Shown: piece by piece, positions 16,894 to 25,147 of the stretch
Layout: every line of letters starts with the position of its first letter
Position numbering within the stretch: position 1 is the stretch's first letter
IMG/VR virus record: IMGVR_UViG_3300047377_000027
Coordinates: 1 to 36,492 of that record
Strand: one strand, 5' to 3'
DNA: 36,492 nucleotides
From: a virus
Program-made: the position numbers and the translations under genes
Notes under the pieces: model-generated
Database searches by the model: none
Told to the model about the DNA's origin: nothing
The model's input: only the letters and a program-made list of their open reading frames with translations

Positions 16894-17718
16894 ATGGCAG
16901 GTTATACAAGACAAGCAGCAGCTAACATAGCTACAGGAAGTGTTATTGACGCTGATGATTTTAATGATGAGTACAATCAGGTACAGTCAGCATTCAATGC
17001 TAGTACTGGTCACACCCACGATGGCACTGCAGCAGAAGGTGCAGCTATTGAAAAGATAGGACCATCACAAGACATAGTAGCTACAGCATCTGTACTTAGA
17101 CCTAAGACTACTAACGCTGTAGATTTAGGTACAACAGCACTACAATACAAAGATGCTTTCTTTGATGGCACAGTAAAAACAGACACACTTACTGTAGATG
17201 AGAATGCTGCAATAGCAGGTAACCTAAGTGTAGCTGGGAACCTAACAGGTAGTGGTGTTACTGCTGGTGCAAGAGCTTCTGTATCTGCAGGTACTGGTAT
17301 ATCTTACAACAGTGGTACTGGTGTTATTACTTGTACTGTTGATACTCCTGCAGAAGTAGGATTGTCTAACTTATCAAACAACGGTAATAACCTATCTGGT
17401 AGCTTTACTGCAACAGGTAACGTAACAGCTTTCTCAGATGAAAGACTAAAAGAAAACGTAGAAACTATTGAAGGTGCGCTAGATAAAGTGTCACAGATGC
17501 GTGGGGTAACCTACAACTATAAAAGTGAACTAAATGATGGTCAGCGTGGCACAGGTGTTATAGCTCAAGAGATGCAACAAGTTATGCCAGAGGTTGTAGA
17601 AGAGGGTGAGTACTTATCTGTAGCATATGGTAATATAGTAGGTGTGCTTATAGAAGCTGTAAAAGAATTAAAAGAAGAACTAAATAAGTGTAAGTGTAAA
17701 AAGTGTGAGTGTGAGTAA
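16894..17718 (+). CDS. Tail fibre with S74 self-cleaving chaperone domain
   Basis: A 274-residue fibre. Residues 1-175 are shaft (FNDEYNQVQSAFNASTGHTH, typical of fibre N-termini). The C-terminal 94 residues from Ser181 form a peptidase_S74/intramolecular chaperone domain: SDERLKENVETIEGALDKV ... GVTYNYKSE ... GVIAQEMQQVMPEVV ... VAYGNIVGVLIEAVKEL. Such domains trimerise the fibre and cut themselves off just before the Ser-Asp. The last 12 residues are unusual, with four cysteines (CKCKKCECE). It follows the nozzle gene directly. Confidence 0.8.
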   Translation: MAGYTRQAAANIATGSVIDADDFNDEYNQVQSAFNASTGHTHDGTAAEGAAIEKIGPSQDIVATASVLRPKTTNAVDLGTTALQYKDAFFDGTVKTDTLTVDENAAIAGNLSVAGNLTGSGVTAGARASVSAGTGISYNSGTGVITCTVDTPAEVGLSNLSNNGNNLSGSFTATGNVTAFSDERLKENVETIEGALDKVSQMRGVTYNYKSELNDGQRGTGVIAQEMQQVMPEVVEEGEYLSVAYGNIVGVLIEAVKELKEELNKCKCKKCECE

Positions 17719-18677
17719 TGGCTCTCCAAGCTAGTGGTGCTATAAGTTTAGATGACATGCATGTAGAAGTGGGTGGTACTAGTGGTACTACCTGTTCTTT
17801 AAATGATGCTGACATTCGTGCATTGATAAGTGTAGGGGATAGTGGACAGCAAAGTATACAACAGTATTATGGTGTGTCTTCTGAGACAAACTTACCTACT
17901 GGCGGTAGTCAGGTCAACGGACAAGTACAACTACAACAAATTACAGCGTCAAGCTATATATCATCAGGAGAGACTTTACGTGTACCTAGTAATATGTGGG
18001 TTTGGTCAGACAGTACATCAGTAGCAGCTTTAATAATAGATATACCATGTACTGTTATTAATGACGGTAAAATTATTGGTAAGGGTGGCAATGGTGGTTG
18101 GGGATTTTCAAACCCAGGAGCCACGGCTGGTGGTCCTGCAATTAGCGTAACTGCTTCAGGTGTAACTATCACAAATAGCTCTGGCGCTTACATTGCTGGA
18201 GGCGGTGGTGGCGGTGGTGCATACTCAGACTATAGTAACCCTAGTGATGCCCACGCAGGAGGTGGTGGTGGCGCTGGCGGTGGCGTTGGTGGTCGAGGAA
18301 GAATAAATTATGGATTTTGGCAACAAGGTCCAGGTGGTGCATTGAACGCAGAAGGTGGTGACGGTGGTAATGGTGGTAATGCAAATAACCCAGTAGATAA
18401 TGGTGGAGGCGCTGGCGGTGGCGGTGGAGGACATCAGTTTGGTGGTGGTGGCGGTGGACGAATTTTGCCAGGTGTAGGTGGTGGAAATGGTGGTTCAGCA
18501 GGAAATGCTGCGACTTCCCCTGGTAGTACCGTCTCTAGCCTTGCAGGAGGTGGAGGCGGCTGGGGTGCGGCTGGTGCGCTTGGTGGTGGTCGTTACGCTG
18601 GAGGCGCAGGAGGTGCAGCTATAACAGGAACATCAAGAACGCTTAATAATAGTGGCACAATATACGGATCAACATAA
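17718..18677 (+). CDS. Polyglycine-rich tail adhesin
   Basis: A 319-residue protein. The N-terminal region (SGAISLDDMHVEVGGTSGTT ... SLNDADIRALI ... QQSIQQYYG) is a known lead-in of phage tail adhesins. A beta segment follows (LRVPSNMWVWSDSTSVAALI; VINDGKIIGKGGNGG). From about residue 150 onwards there are many glycine tracts (GGGGGGGAY, GGGGGAGGG, GGGAGGGGGGHQF) separated by short variable loops, the layout of polyglycine-II adhesins such as those of T-even-like phages (gp38 of S16). Probably the tip that reads host surface features; loops are the likely specificity determinants. Start overlaps upstream stop by one base. Confidence 0.7.
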   Translation: MALQASGAISLDDMHVEVGGTSGTTCSLNDADIRALISVGDSGQQSIQQYYGVSSETNLPTGGSQVNGQVQLQQITASSYISSGETLRVPSNMWVWSDSTSVAALIIDIPCTVINDGKIIGKGGNGGWGFSNPGATAGGPAISVTASGVTITNSSGAYIAGGGGGGGAYSDYSNPSDAHAGGGGGAGGGVGGRGRINYGFWQQGPGGALNAEGGDGGNGGNANNPVDNGGGAGGGGGGHQFGGGGGGRILPGVGGGNGGSAGNAATSPGSTVSSLAGGGGGWGAAGALGGGRYAGGAGGAAITGTSRTLNNSGTIYGST

Positions 18678-18916
18678 TGACACCTGAAGAAATAGAAGCT
18701 ATGCTAGATCGTGCAGCAAAGCGTGGTGCTAAGATAGCACTGCGTGAAGTAGGACTACATGATGATGATGCTCGTAAAGACATAACAGAGATGCGTAACT
18801 TGCTAGAAGCATGGCGTGATACACGTAAAGGTGTGTGGTCAACTATGGTCAAGATGTCAACTGTAGCAGTAATAACATTCATTGCAGCATCATTGTGGAT
18901 GCAAATAGGGAAATAA
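18677..18916 (+). CDS. Small membrane protein, DUF6127-like, possible holin
   Basis: A 79-residue protein: helical N-terminus (MTPEEIEAMLDRAAKRGAKI ALREVG), a DITEMRNLLEAWR helix, and one hydrophobic segment near the C-terminus (MVKMSTVAVITFIAASLWM). The arrangement resembles the DUF6127 family found in phages and gene transfer agents of alphaproteobacteria. One membrane span makes it a candidate holin or anchor; the protein at 22680 is the other candidate. Start overlaps the upstream stop. Confidence 0.55.
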   Translation: MTPEEIEAMLDRAAKRGAKIALREVGLHDDDARKDITEMRNLLEAWRDTRKGVWSTMVKMSTVAVITFIAASLWMQIGK

Positions 18917-18920
18917 TAAT

Positions 18921-21053
18921 ATGGCTAAAAAGTTTATGGGTTTCAAGCCTGAGACAATGACAAACAAGATACTACCAGCGTTGGGCTACAATGGACCTAG
19001 TGATCAAAAGTCTATCAATGCTTTCCTAGCAGCTAGTCCTGCAGCAGCAGCCAAGATGGGTAAGTACACTATGGCAGCTAGACAGATGGTTGAGGGCAAG
19101 CGTATCAATGCGGCTAGAGGTATGAGTGTAGCAGATGCGGCAAAAGTTGTATCAAAAGAAATAAAAAAAGCTAATAATCCTTTTGCAGGTATGGATGCTC
19201 GTCAAATGGCTAGAGCTATAGGCACACAAGATAGTGGTGGTGGAGGATCACGACAGCAAGCCTCTCCTGTACAATACCAATCTACTAATCCTAGCGCACC
19301 TAATTATCTTACACCACGTCCAACGCCACCAGAATACCTACCAGGTGGTAGTAAATATATTGGACCAGCAGGTGGCCCTACTACAAATCCAGATGGTTCA
19401 GTTACACTAGGTGGTCAATATACAGGCCCGACTGGTACACAAATGCCAAGCGGTTCACTACTATCAAAACAGATAGGCACTGACCCAACTGCAAGTGTAA
19501 CCAAAGCAAACGTTGTAGCAGCAGATGGTGGACCAAACGCACTTATAGCAGGTGGTACAGGTCAAGCAGGTGCAGCAGCACAAGCAGGTGTAGCAACAGC
19601 AGCAGGGGCTGCAACAGCAGAAGAAATTGCTGCTATGTCACCAGCGCAGTATCAAGCTTATCAATCACAACAAGCATTACAGACAGCCTTACAGAATTAC
19701 TTAGCAGCACAAGGGCAGGTTGGTCCTGACTCTATTGTAGATCCTGCACAAATGGACCCTTTTACAGCAGCAGCACTACAGCTACAGGCTGCACAAATAG
19801 CAGAGCCACAAACAGTACAAGCTCCTAATCCTTTACAGGTATCACAGGATCAGCTAGTCTCTGGCTCTACTGTAGATCAGGCACAGGTAGATGCTACTAT
19901 AGCAAAGAACCAAGCTGCATCTGTAAAGACAGAGCTAGACACTTTGATGCAGGACTTTGCTGGTGGTAACACACCCTCATGGGCTGCAGGAGCTATGCGT
20001 AATGCATCAGCAGCAATGGCTGCACGTGGGTTGTCAGCTTCTAGTATGGCAGGTATGGCTATTGTACAGGCAGGTATGGAAGCAGCATTACCTATTGCAC
20101 AGATAGATGCATCCAACAAACAAGAAGTAGCTTTACTGAATGCTGAACAACGTGCCAGCTTCTTAGGCATGGAGTTTGACCAAGAGTTCCAAGCCAAGGT
20201 AAGGAATGCAGCACGTATATCAGAGATAGCTAACATAAACTTTACAGCAGAACAACAGATAGCATTAGAGAATGCTAGGATGGCACAGACTGTAGACTTA
20301 GCTAACCTAGATGCTAGGCAGGGTAAAGTTTTAGCTGATGCAGCTACACTGTCACAGATAGACTTATCTAACCTGAACAACAGGCAACAGGCTAACGTAC
20401 AGAATGCTAAGTCATTCCTACAAATGGACCTGACTAACCTAAGTAATGAGCAGCAGATGCAAGTTCTTAAAGCGCAGGAAACTGCTCAAGCTATACTAAG
20501 TGATGGTGCTGCAATAAATGCTTCAAGACAGTTTAATGCTTCATCCCAGAACCAGACAGATCAATTCTTTGCAGGACTAGGTTCACAGGTACAGAGGTTT
20601 AACGCAGAGCAGATCAACGCTATCAACCGTTTCAATGCAGGTGAGACTAATGCAGTATCACAGTTCAACACTGCACAAACTAATGCACGTGACCAGTTCA
20701 ATGCACAGAACCATCTTGTAGTTGCACAAGCTAACGCAGCATGGGCGCAAGCTATTACTACAGCAGCCAACGCAGCAGCTAACCAAGCTAACAGAGATGC
20801 AGCACTAGTAGCTAACAATCTTACATCCACAATGTATAATAATGCTATACAACGTGAGCGTGATCTGTTAGCATGGGCATGGCAGTCTGGCGAAAGCGAG
20901 AGAGACAGAATAACAAAAATACTAGAGGCAGAGATAGATGCAAATGGTGAATCACAATCACTGCTTGAGACTTCTGCTGGTAATTTTGTTGGTGAGCTTG
21001 TCACAGGTGCAGCCTCTTATATCATCGGTAAGTATCTACCATTCCCTAAGTAA
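18921..21053 (+). CDS. Repeat-rich coiled-coil virion protein (internal/ejection candidate)
   Basis: A 710-residue Ala/Gln/Asn-rich protein. The N-terminal part contains helices (KPETMTNKILPALGYNG; MAARQMVEGKRINAARGMSV), then a Pro/Gly-rich linker (about 95-190), then a long helical region. Residues 458-523 are three 22-residue repeats and 559-602 four 11-residue repeats, spacing expected of a right-handed hendecad coiled coil. The end (GNFVGELVTGAASYIIGKYL) is a glycine-zipper-like hydrophobic segment. It sits between the adhesin and the lysin with other internal-protein genes, so an internal or ejected virion role is likely. No enzymatic motif. Confidence 0.6.
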   Translation: MAKKFMGFKPETMTNKILPALGYNGPSDQKSINAFLAASPAAAAKMGKYTMAARQMVEGKRINAARGMSVADAAKVVSKEIKKANNPFAGMDARQMARAIGTQDSGGGGSRQQASPVQYQSTNPSAPNYLTPRPTPPEYLPGGSKYIGPAGGPTTNPDGSVTLGGQYTGPTGTQMPSGSLLSKQIGTDPTASVTKANVVAADGGPNALIAGGTGQAGAAAQAGVATAAGAATAEEIAAMSPAQYQAYQSQQALQTALQNYLAAQGQVGPDSIVDPAQMDPFTAAALQLQAAQIAEPQTVQAPNPLQVSQDQLVSGSTVDQAQVDATIAKNQAASVKTELDTLMQDFAGGNTPSWAAGAMRNASAAMAARGLSASSMAGMAIVQAGMEAALPIAQIDASNKQEVALLNAEQRASFLGMEFDQEFQAKVRNAARISEIANINFTAEQQIALENARMAQTVDLANLDARQGKVLADAATLSQIDLSNLNNRQQANVQNAKSFLQMDLTNLSNEQQMQVLKAQETAQAILSDGAAINASRQFNASSQNQTDQFFAGLGSQVQRFNAEQINAINRFNAGETNAVSQFNTAQTNARDQFNAQNHLVVAQANAAWAQAITTAANAAANQANRDAALVANNLTSTMYNNAIQRERDLLAWAWQSGESERDRITKILEAEIDANGESQSLLETSAGNFVGELVTGAASYIIGKYLPFPK
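20292..20489 (+). repeat. Three 22-residue protein repeats (coding)
   Basis: Residues 458-523 of the 710-aa protein are three in-phase 22-mers beginning VDLANLDARQ, IDLSNLNNRQ and MDLTNLSNEQ. The DNA has diverged while the protein pattern is kept. 22 = 2 x 11, a hendecad coiled-coil period. A weaker copy (ANINFTAEQQIALENAR) precedes them. Confidence 0.75.
20595..20726 (+). repeat. Four 11-residue protein repeats (coding)
   Basis: Residues 559-602 are four consecutive 11-mers: RFNAEQINAIN, RFNAGETNAVS, QFNTAQTNARD, QFNAQNHLVVA. The phase is kept exactly, with F at position 2 and N at position 3 in each unit. This is a perfect hendecad series and probably a rod or bundle. Confidence 0.8.
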
Positions 21054-21063
21054 AGGTATAACA

Positions 21064-22680
21064 ATGTACGATCCTAAGTTTACACAAAAACAAATGTATG
21101 ACCAGTATGGTAGCTCTCGTGAGACTACTAAGACTAAGCCTAATCCTGGAAAGCAATTTGCTGACAGTATGAAAGCTGGAGGTGGTGGTAGAAACACTAG
21201 TGGTATAGGTGCTAAACGTCCTGACTACTCTTCTAATACATTTGGTGGTGGACAGGACAACAATCCAAACAGGGATGAGTATGAAAACAAACCTACTGTA
21301 GCTAAAGTATATGAAAAGACTGTAGATCTATTCAAGTCCTTTGGAGCTAAAGAACCAGAAGCTTTGATAGTTGATGGCAAGAGAGTATATCAAGGGCCAC
21401 TGTTTAGTGGGTATGATCCTACTGTACGCATAGGACCGTTTGGTGGGGATGCTGGTAAGAAGCAGTATCGTTTAGGTATGCCTATACTTGGGGAAGTATC
21501 ACCAAGCTACCCATCTCCTACGTTACCGTCTGGTGATAACAACCCTGCTCTAAATATGTTTGGTGTAAGACGTGGCTTTACACGTGGAACAGATATGCCA
21601 GAGCTACCTACATCAACAGATGTGCCAGCCAACATGGACCCTAAAACTAGAGCATTATCTCAGGGAATATTACCTATACCTGATGAACCTACTGCTCCAT
21701 ATACAATAAGGTCTGGTGATACTTTATCTGATATAGCTAAGATGACAGGTACTACTGTTGAAGAACTAGCAGATATAAACAATATAGAAAAAGTAGATGA
21801 GATAGATGCAGGTGTAGTAATAGATATACCCATTAGAAGAAAACCTTCTGGGTTAGGTACTAATCCTACCAGTACAGAATTTATGGATGCAGCTACAAAA
21901 GAAATGCTTGAAGATATGACACCAGTCAAAGCTGGTTTTTGGGATTTTTTATTTGGAAAAAAAGAACCACAAAAGTTTGAAATAACAGTGGATGAAATAA
22001 AAGAGTATGCAAAAGAAAACTTTGATCCTGTACAAGCTGCTGCTTTTGTTGCTACCTTTGAAGCAGAGACAGGTAGTGGTAAAGATTTAGTTGAAAATGG
22101 TTATGGCAAGAAAGATGCTGTAAGAGTTTTTGTTGAAGCTAATAGAAGAAAAGACGGTACACTTTCTGCAGCAATGAAGGAAAGAAAAAAGAAAATAGAA
22201 AAAGCTAAAGACTCTGAAGAAATATTTAATATAGTTTATGGAAATCGCTTAGGAAATACTTCTTCTGGTGATGGTTTTACCTATCGAGGAAGAGGTCCAA
22301 TAATGTTAACAGGTAAAGAAAACTATAAAAAAGTAGGAGATGCCATTGGTGTAGATTTAGTAAAAAACCCAGACCTTTTAATAACAGATAAAAACGTAGC
22401 TCTCAAAGCAACAATGGCTTACCTACAACAGAAAAAATTTAATAGTGTATCAAGTGCAAGCGAACTTGCGGCTGTAGTAGGGCACTCAAATCCAAAAGGA
22501 AAAGAGGGTATCCGAAGGTGGAACAAAGCTAGCAAGATATATGAAGAAATGTATGGAACAATTATGCCTACTAAAAAACCGAAACAAAGACCTGAAGGTT
22601 TTAAAGGGATAGTAATAAATGAAGATACAAACCCATCTACCTCTCTTCGCCCTAAAGCTAGACCGTTAGGAAGACCTTAA
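21064..22680 (+). CDS. Endolysin with LysM and GH19-like domains
   Basis: A 538-residue protein. I start it at the ATG at 21064 (AAAGG about 8 bases upstream) rather than the in-frame ATG at 20938, which lies inside the upstream gene. Residues 1-205 are a Gly/Pro-rich region. A LysM peptidoglycan-binding domain follows at about 211-256 (YTIRSGDTLSDIAKMTG ... IDIPI). A glycoside hydrolase 19-like lysozyme/chitinase domain spans about 310-505: VATFEAETGSG with the likely catalytic Glu, YGNRLGNTSSGDGFTYRGRG, MLTGKENYKKVG, VKNPDLL. It would cut peptidoglycan glycan strands. Its length and N-terminal region suggest a virion-associated lysin rather than a free one, but either is possible. Confidence 0.8.
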   Translation: MYDPKFTQKQMYDQYGSSRETTKTKPNPGKQFADSMKAGGGGRNTSGIGAKRPDYSSNTFGGGQDNNPNRDEYENKPTVAKVYEKTVDLFKSFGAKEPEALIVDGKRVYQGPLFSGYDPTVRIGPFGGDAGKKQYRLGMPILGEVSPSYPSPTLPSGDNNPALNMFGVRRGFTRGTDMPELPTSTDVPANMDPKTRALSQGILPIPDEPTAPYTIRSGDTLSDIAKMTGTTVEELADINNIEKVDEIDAGVVIDIPIRRKPSGLGTNPTSTEFMDAATKEMLEDMTPVKAGFWDFLFGKKEPQKFEITVDEIKEYAKENFDPVQAAAFVATFEAETGSGKDLVENGYGKKDAVRVFVEANRRKDGTLSAAMKERKKKIEKAKDSEEIFNIVYGNRLGNTSSGDGFTYRGRGPIMLTGKENYKKVGDAIGVDLVKNPDLLITDKNVALKATMAYLQQKKFNSVSSASELAAVVGHSNPKGKEGIRRWNKASKIYEEMYGTIMPTKKPKQRPEGFKGIVINEDTNPSTSLRPKARPLGRP

Positions 22681-23102
22681 TGTTTGGACTACCACTAGAA
22701 CTTATAACAATGCTTTTCTCTACCGTACTAGGTGGAGTTATGTCTTTAATAGGACAGAATGCTAAGAATAAAGCTGAACAACAAAAGGCTTTAATAGGTG
22801 CAGTCAACGAAGCCAGAGAGCATGGCAGTAAAGACATACACTTTGCATGGACACGTAGGATCATAGCTTTATCTGCAGTCTTTGCTATTATTGTCTTGCC
22901 AAAGATGGTAGCTGTATGGTATCCTGACGTAAGCGTTATCGTAGGTTACACAGAAGTACATGGCGGTTTATTTAACTGGCTATTTGGTGGTGACGGTACA
23001 GTACAATGGCAAGCTGCACGAGGTTTCGTTATCACACCACTAGACACGCACATAGTATCTGCTATAGTAGGCTTATACTTTGGTGCAGGATTTACTAAAT
23101 AG
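22680..23102 (+). CDS. Membrane protein, holin candidate
   Basis: A 140-residue protein with hydrophobic segments at about 4-25 (LPLELITMLFSTVLGGVMSL), 60-80 (RIIALSAVFAIIVLPKMVAV) and 124-138 (IVSAIVGLYFGAGF). A charged stretch (NAKNKAEQQKALIGAVNEAR) lies between the first two. Its start overlaps the endolysin stop (TAATG), the classic holin-lysin pairing. Marine phages have similar proteins with the RGFVITPLDTHIVSAIVG ending. Holin function is inferred from neighbourhood and topology. Confidence 0.6.
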   Translation: MFGLPLELITMLFSTVLGGVMSLIGQNAKNKAEQQKALIGAVNEAREHGSKDIHFAWTRRIIALSAVFAIIVLPKMVAVWYPDVSVIVGYTEVHGGLFNWLFGGDGTVQWQAARGFVITPLDTHIVSAIVGLYFGAGFTK

Positions 23103-23111
23103 GAAAACAAA

Positions 23112-23642
23112 ATGAAGACATTAGCAATATTTGATCAACCAATTCCAGGCCAGTCTTTAACAGGTGAACCTAAGAATAACCCTTGGGAACAGCCAGCAGA
23201 GATGTCCAGTGTAGAAGATGTTACTATGTTTTATATAGAGAGCATGGCTAACCAAGAAGTAATAGATGATCTAGCTGCTGTATGTCAGGCAGGGTTATCT
23301 CTCAAGCCTATAGTAAATACTATTGTAGGTGCAGGTACTATGAATGGTATCCACTCAGTTGATGTAGCTATGTTAGTCAAGCCTATTATACATGAGTTCC
23401 TAAAGCAAGCTATCACAAGTGTAGGCGTTGAGGTTTCAGATGATGGTAAAGATTATCAGAAGGAAGCAGAAGATAGAGAGCTACAACGTTTCCAAGCTAT
23501 AGTAGGAGCATACCTAAAAGATAATCCTGATGATGGTTCAGATCCAGGAAAAAGAATGTTAAGTGATTTGGTTGAAGAAGAGCCAGAGGAAGAAGACACA
23601 CCAGAAGAGAAGCCAATGGGCTTGATGGCGAAAGGTTTATAA
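23112..23642 (+). CDS. Conserved virion-region protein, helical, acidic C-terminus
   Basis: A 176-residue protein beginning MKTLAIFDQPIPGQSLTGEP, then NNPWEQPAEMSSVEDVTMFY and a helical core (LSLKPIVNTIVGAGTMNG; HSVDVAMLVKPIIHEFLKQA). The PIPGQSLT ... PWE motif is familiar from proteins next to internal virion genes of marine phages. The C-terminus is strongly acidic (VEEEPEEEDTPEEKPMG). Function unknown; scaffolding of the internal core is one possibility. Confidence 0.55.
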   Translation: MKTLAIFDQPIPGQSLTGEPKNNPWEQPAEMSSVEDVTMFYIESMANQEVIDDLAAVCQAGLSLKPIVNTIVGAGTMNGIHSVDVAMLVKPIIHEFLKQAITSVGVEVSDDGKDYQKEAEDRELQRFQAIVGAYLKDNPDDGSDPGKRMLSDLVEEEPEEEDTPEEKPMGLMAKGL

Positions 23643-23643
23643 G

Positions 23644-25146
23644 ATGGGATTTGATTGGAAAGCTTTTGGAGCAGCCTTCTTAGACAAGCAGACAGAGAGT
23701 ATCAGAAAAAGAAGGACTGATGCTGAAGAGTATGAAGAGGAACAAGAAGATCTAGCTAAAGCAAATAGGAAAGCAATAGCTGAGAGAACTCTATTAGCAG
23801 ATAATGTTGGGTCTATGGCACAGAAAGCTATAAACCTAGGCGCTACTAAAGAACAAGTTGTAGCTGCTATGGGTTCTGGTGCGCTGGGTATAAAAACTTT
23901 TTATGAGAAACTACTAGCTGCTGCAAATCAAAAAGGCATGCAGACACTAGGCCCATCTGATGTAGAAGCTATTATAGATATGCCTGAAGTGTTTGAGATA
24001 AACCCTGAATATATAGACATGAATCTCAATCAACTTGCTAAGATACAATATGGTGCTAAGACAGACCCAACTCTTGCAACAGAACAATCAGATGTCCAAT
24101 CAAGTGACAGCCTACTTGCTTCCATGTTTGGTACAAACGCTATGAGCCAAGCAAAGCAAAGACTAGGAGACACAAATTATATAGGCAACATGTCTATAGC
24201 TGATGTGAATGAGCTTGCTGCACAAGCAGATTATGATTCTCTCTTTCCTAACTTGGGTGTTAACTTCTTTGACAAAGAGTTCTATGGACCACAGGCAGCT
24301 AGTGAGTTTCTAAAAACACTTACTGATATAGAGATGGATGCTGCTAGTGGAACGGCTGCTGAAGATTTTATTAAAGCTGCTCGTACTGCACACATGGAAA
24401 AGATGCGTGAAGGTAGTGAAACATATGATGAGGGATATGCTGCTAGAAACGAGGGCGTTACTCCTATGCAGAAAGAGCAAGACGCTAGAGAGTACTTGAT
24501 TCAAACTCAAGCTAGAAGTATTATACAAGGAACTATAGGAAATTTTGGTCAGACTGGACTGTTTGATCATCAACCATCTGTAGATCTAATTAGAAAGATT
24601 ATGGGTGACCAGTTTGTAGAAGATGAACTAGCATTGTTAAATAGTTTTAATCAACCAGAAGAAAACAATACACAGTTAAATGATAGAGAGGAAAACCTTG
24701 GTAGTTTCGAAGCAATCAAAACTGGAATGGAGGAAGCCGAAGCAAGAACACAAGCAGGAGTTATCGAACAAGAAGATACTCAAACGCCAACGCCCGATTC
24801 AGAAACTCAAGAAACAACGATACCTACAGAAGAAAGCACTGAAGAGTTTGTACCAAATCCTAGACCAGAAAGCAAAGGTACACTAAAAGATGCACTAGAT
24901 GCTGGTGGTGTTAACGCTTGGGATAAAGACTATGCAGGTAAACTAGATCCTATAACAGGCGAGAAGATTATGGTAGACCCAAGACCTGCTGAAGGTGGGC
25001 CTAAAGACAAAGAAGTAGAGTCGGTAAATAAATTTGGTATTAGGCAACCAGGAAAAACTAGGAAAGTGACAGCACAAGAAGAGTGGGATATACTCTACGG
25101 AGATACACACAACCCAGATGGATCACCTAACTTAAAGAAGAGATAA
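23644..25146 (+). CDS. Internal/ejection-type virion protein, 500 aa
   Basis: A 500-residue, mostly helical protein: MGFDWKAFGAAFLDKQTESI followed by a charged coiled coil (RRTDAEEYEEEQEDLAKANR), a helical middle up to about 350, then a Glu/Thr/Pro-rich linker (about 355-420), and a hydrophilic tail. The gene starts 1 base after the preceding stop and ends 1 base before the 1173-aa internal protein, the tight packing seen for internal core genes. No enzyme motif is recognisable. Assigned by position and helical composition. Confidence 0.55.
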   Translation: MGFDWKAFGAAFLDKQTESIRKRRTDAEEYEEEQEDLAKANRKAIAERTLLADNVGSMAQKAINLGATKEQVVAAMGSGALGIKTFYEKLLAAANQKGMQTLGPSDVEAIIDMPEVFEINPEYIDMNLNQLAKIQYGAKTDPTLATEQSDVQSSDSLLASMFGTNAMSQAKQRLGDTNYIGNMSIADVNELAAQADYDSLFPNLGVNFFDKEFYGPQAASEFLKTLTDIEMDAASGTAAEDFIKAARTAHMEKMREGSETYDEGYAARNEGVTPMQKEQDAREYLIQTQARSIIQGTIGNFGQTGLFDHQPSVDLIRKIMGDQFVEDELALLNSFNQPEENNTQLNDREENLGSFEAIKTGMEEAEARTQAGVIEQEDTQTPTPDSETQETTIPTEESTEEFVPNPRPESKGTLKDALDAGGVNAWDKDYAGKLDPITGEKIMVDPRPAEGGPKDKEVESVNKFGIRQPGKTRKVTAQEEWDILYGDTHNPDGSPNLKKR

Positions 25147-25147
25147 T

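Noticed and set aside
18180-18620. Repetitive ggtggtggc-type DNA and the 11-mer repeats as a CRISPR array or satellite
   Set aside because: Both are in-frame coding repeats with no constant repeat-spacer structure.
19877-21004. Minus-strand frames of 167 and 147 aa opposite the repeat-rich protein
   Set aside because: gca/gct alanine codons leave the opposite frame open; the products are repetitive and have no signals.
20938-21063. Longer start for the endolysin with a hydrophobic, signal-like N-terminus
   Set aside because: The extension lies inside the end of the upstream coding region; the ATG at 21064 has its own AAAGG site and lies just behind the upstream stop.
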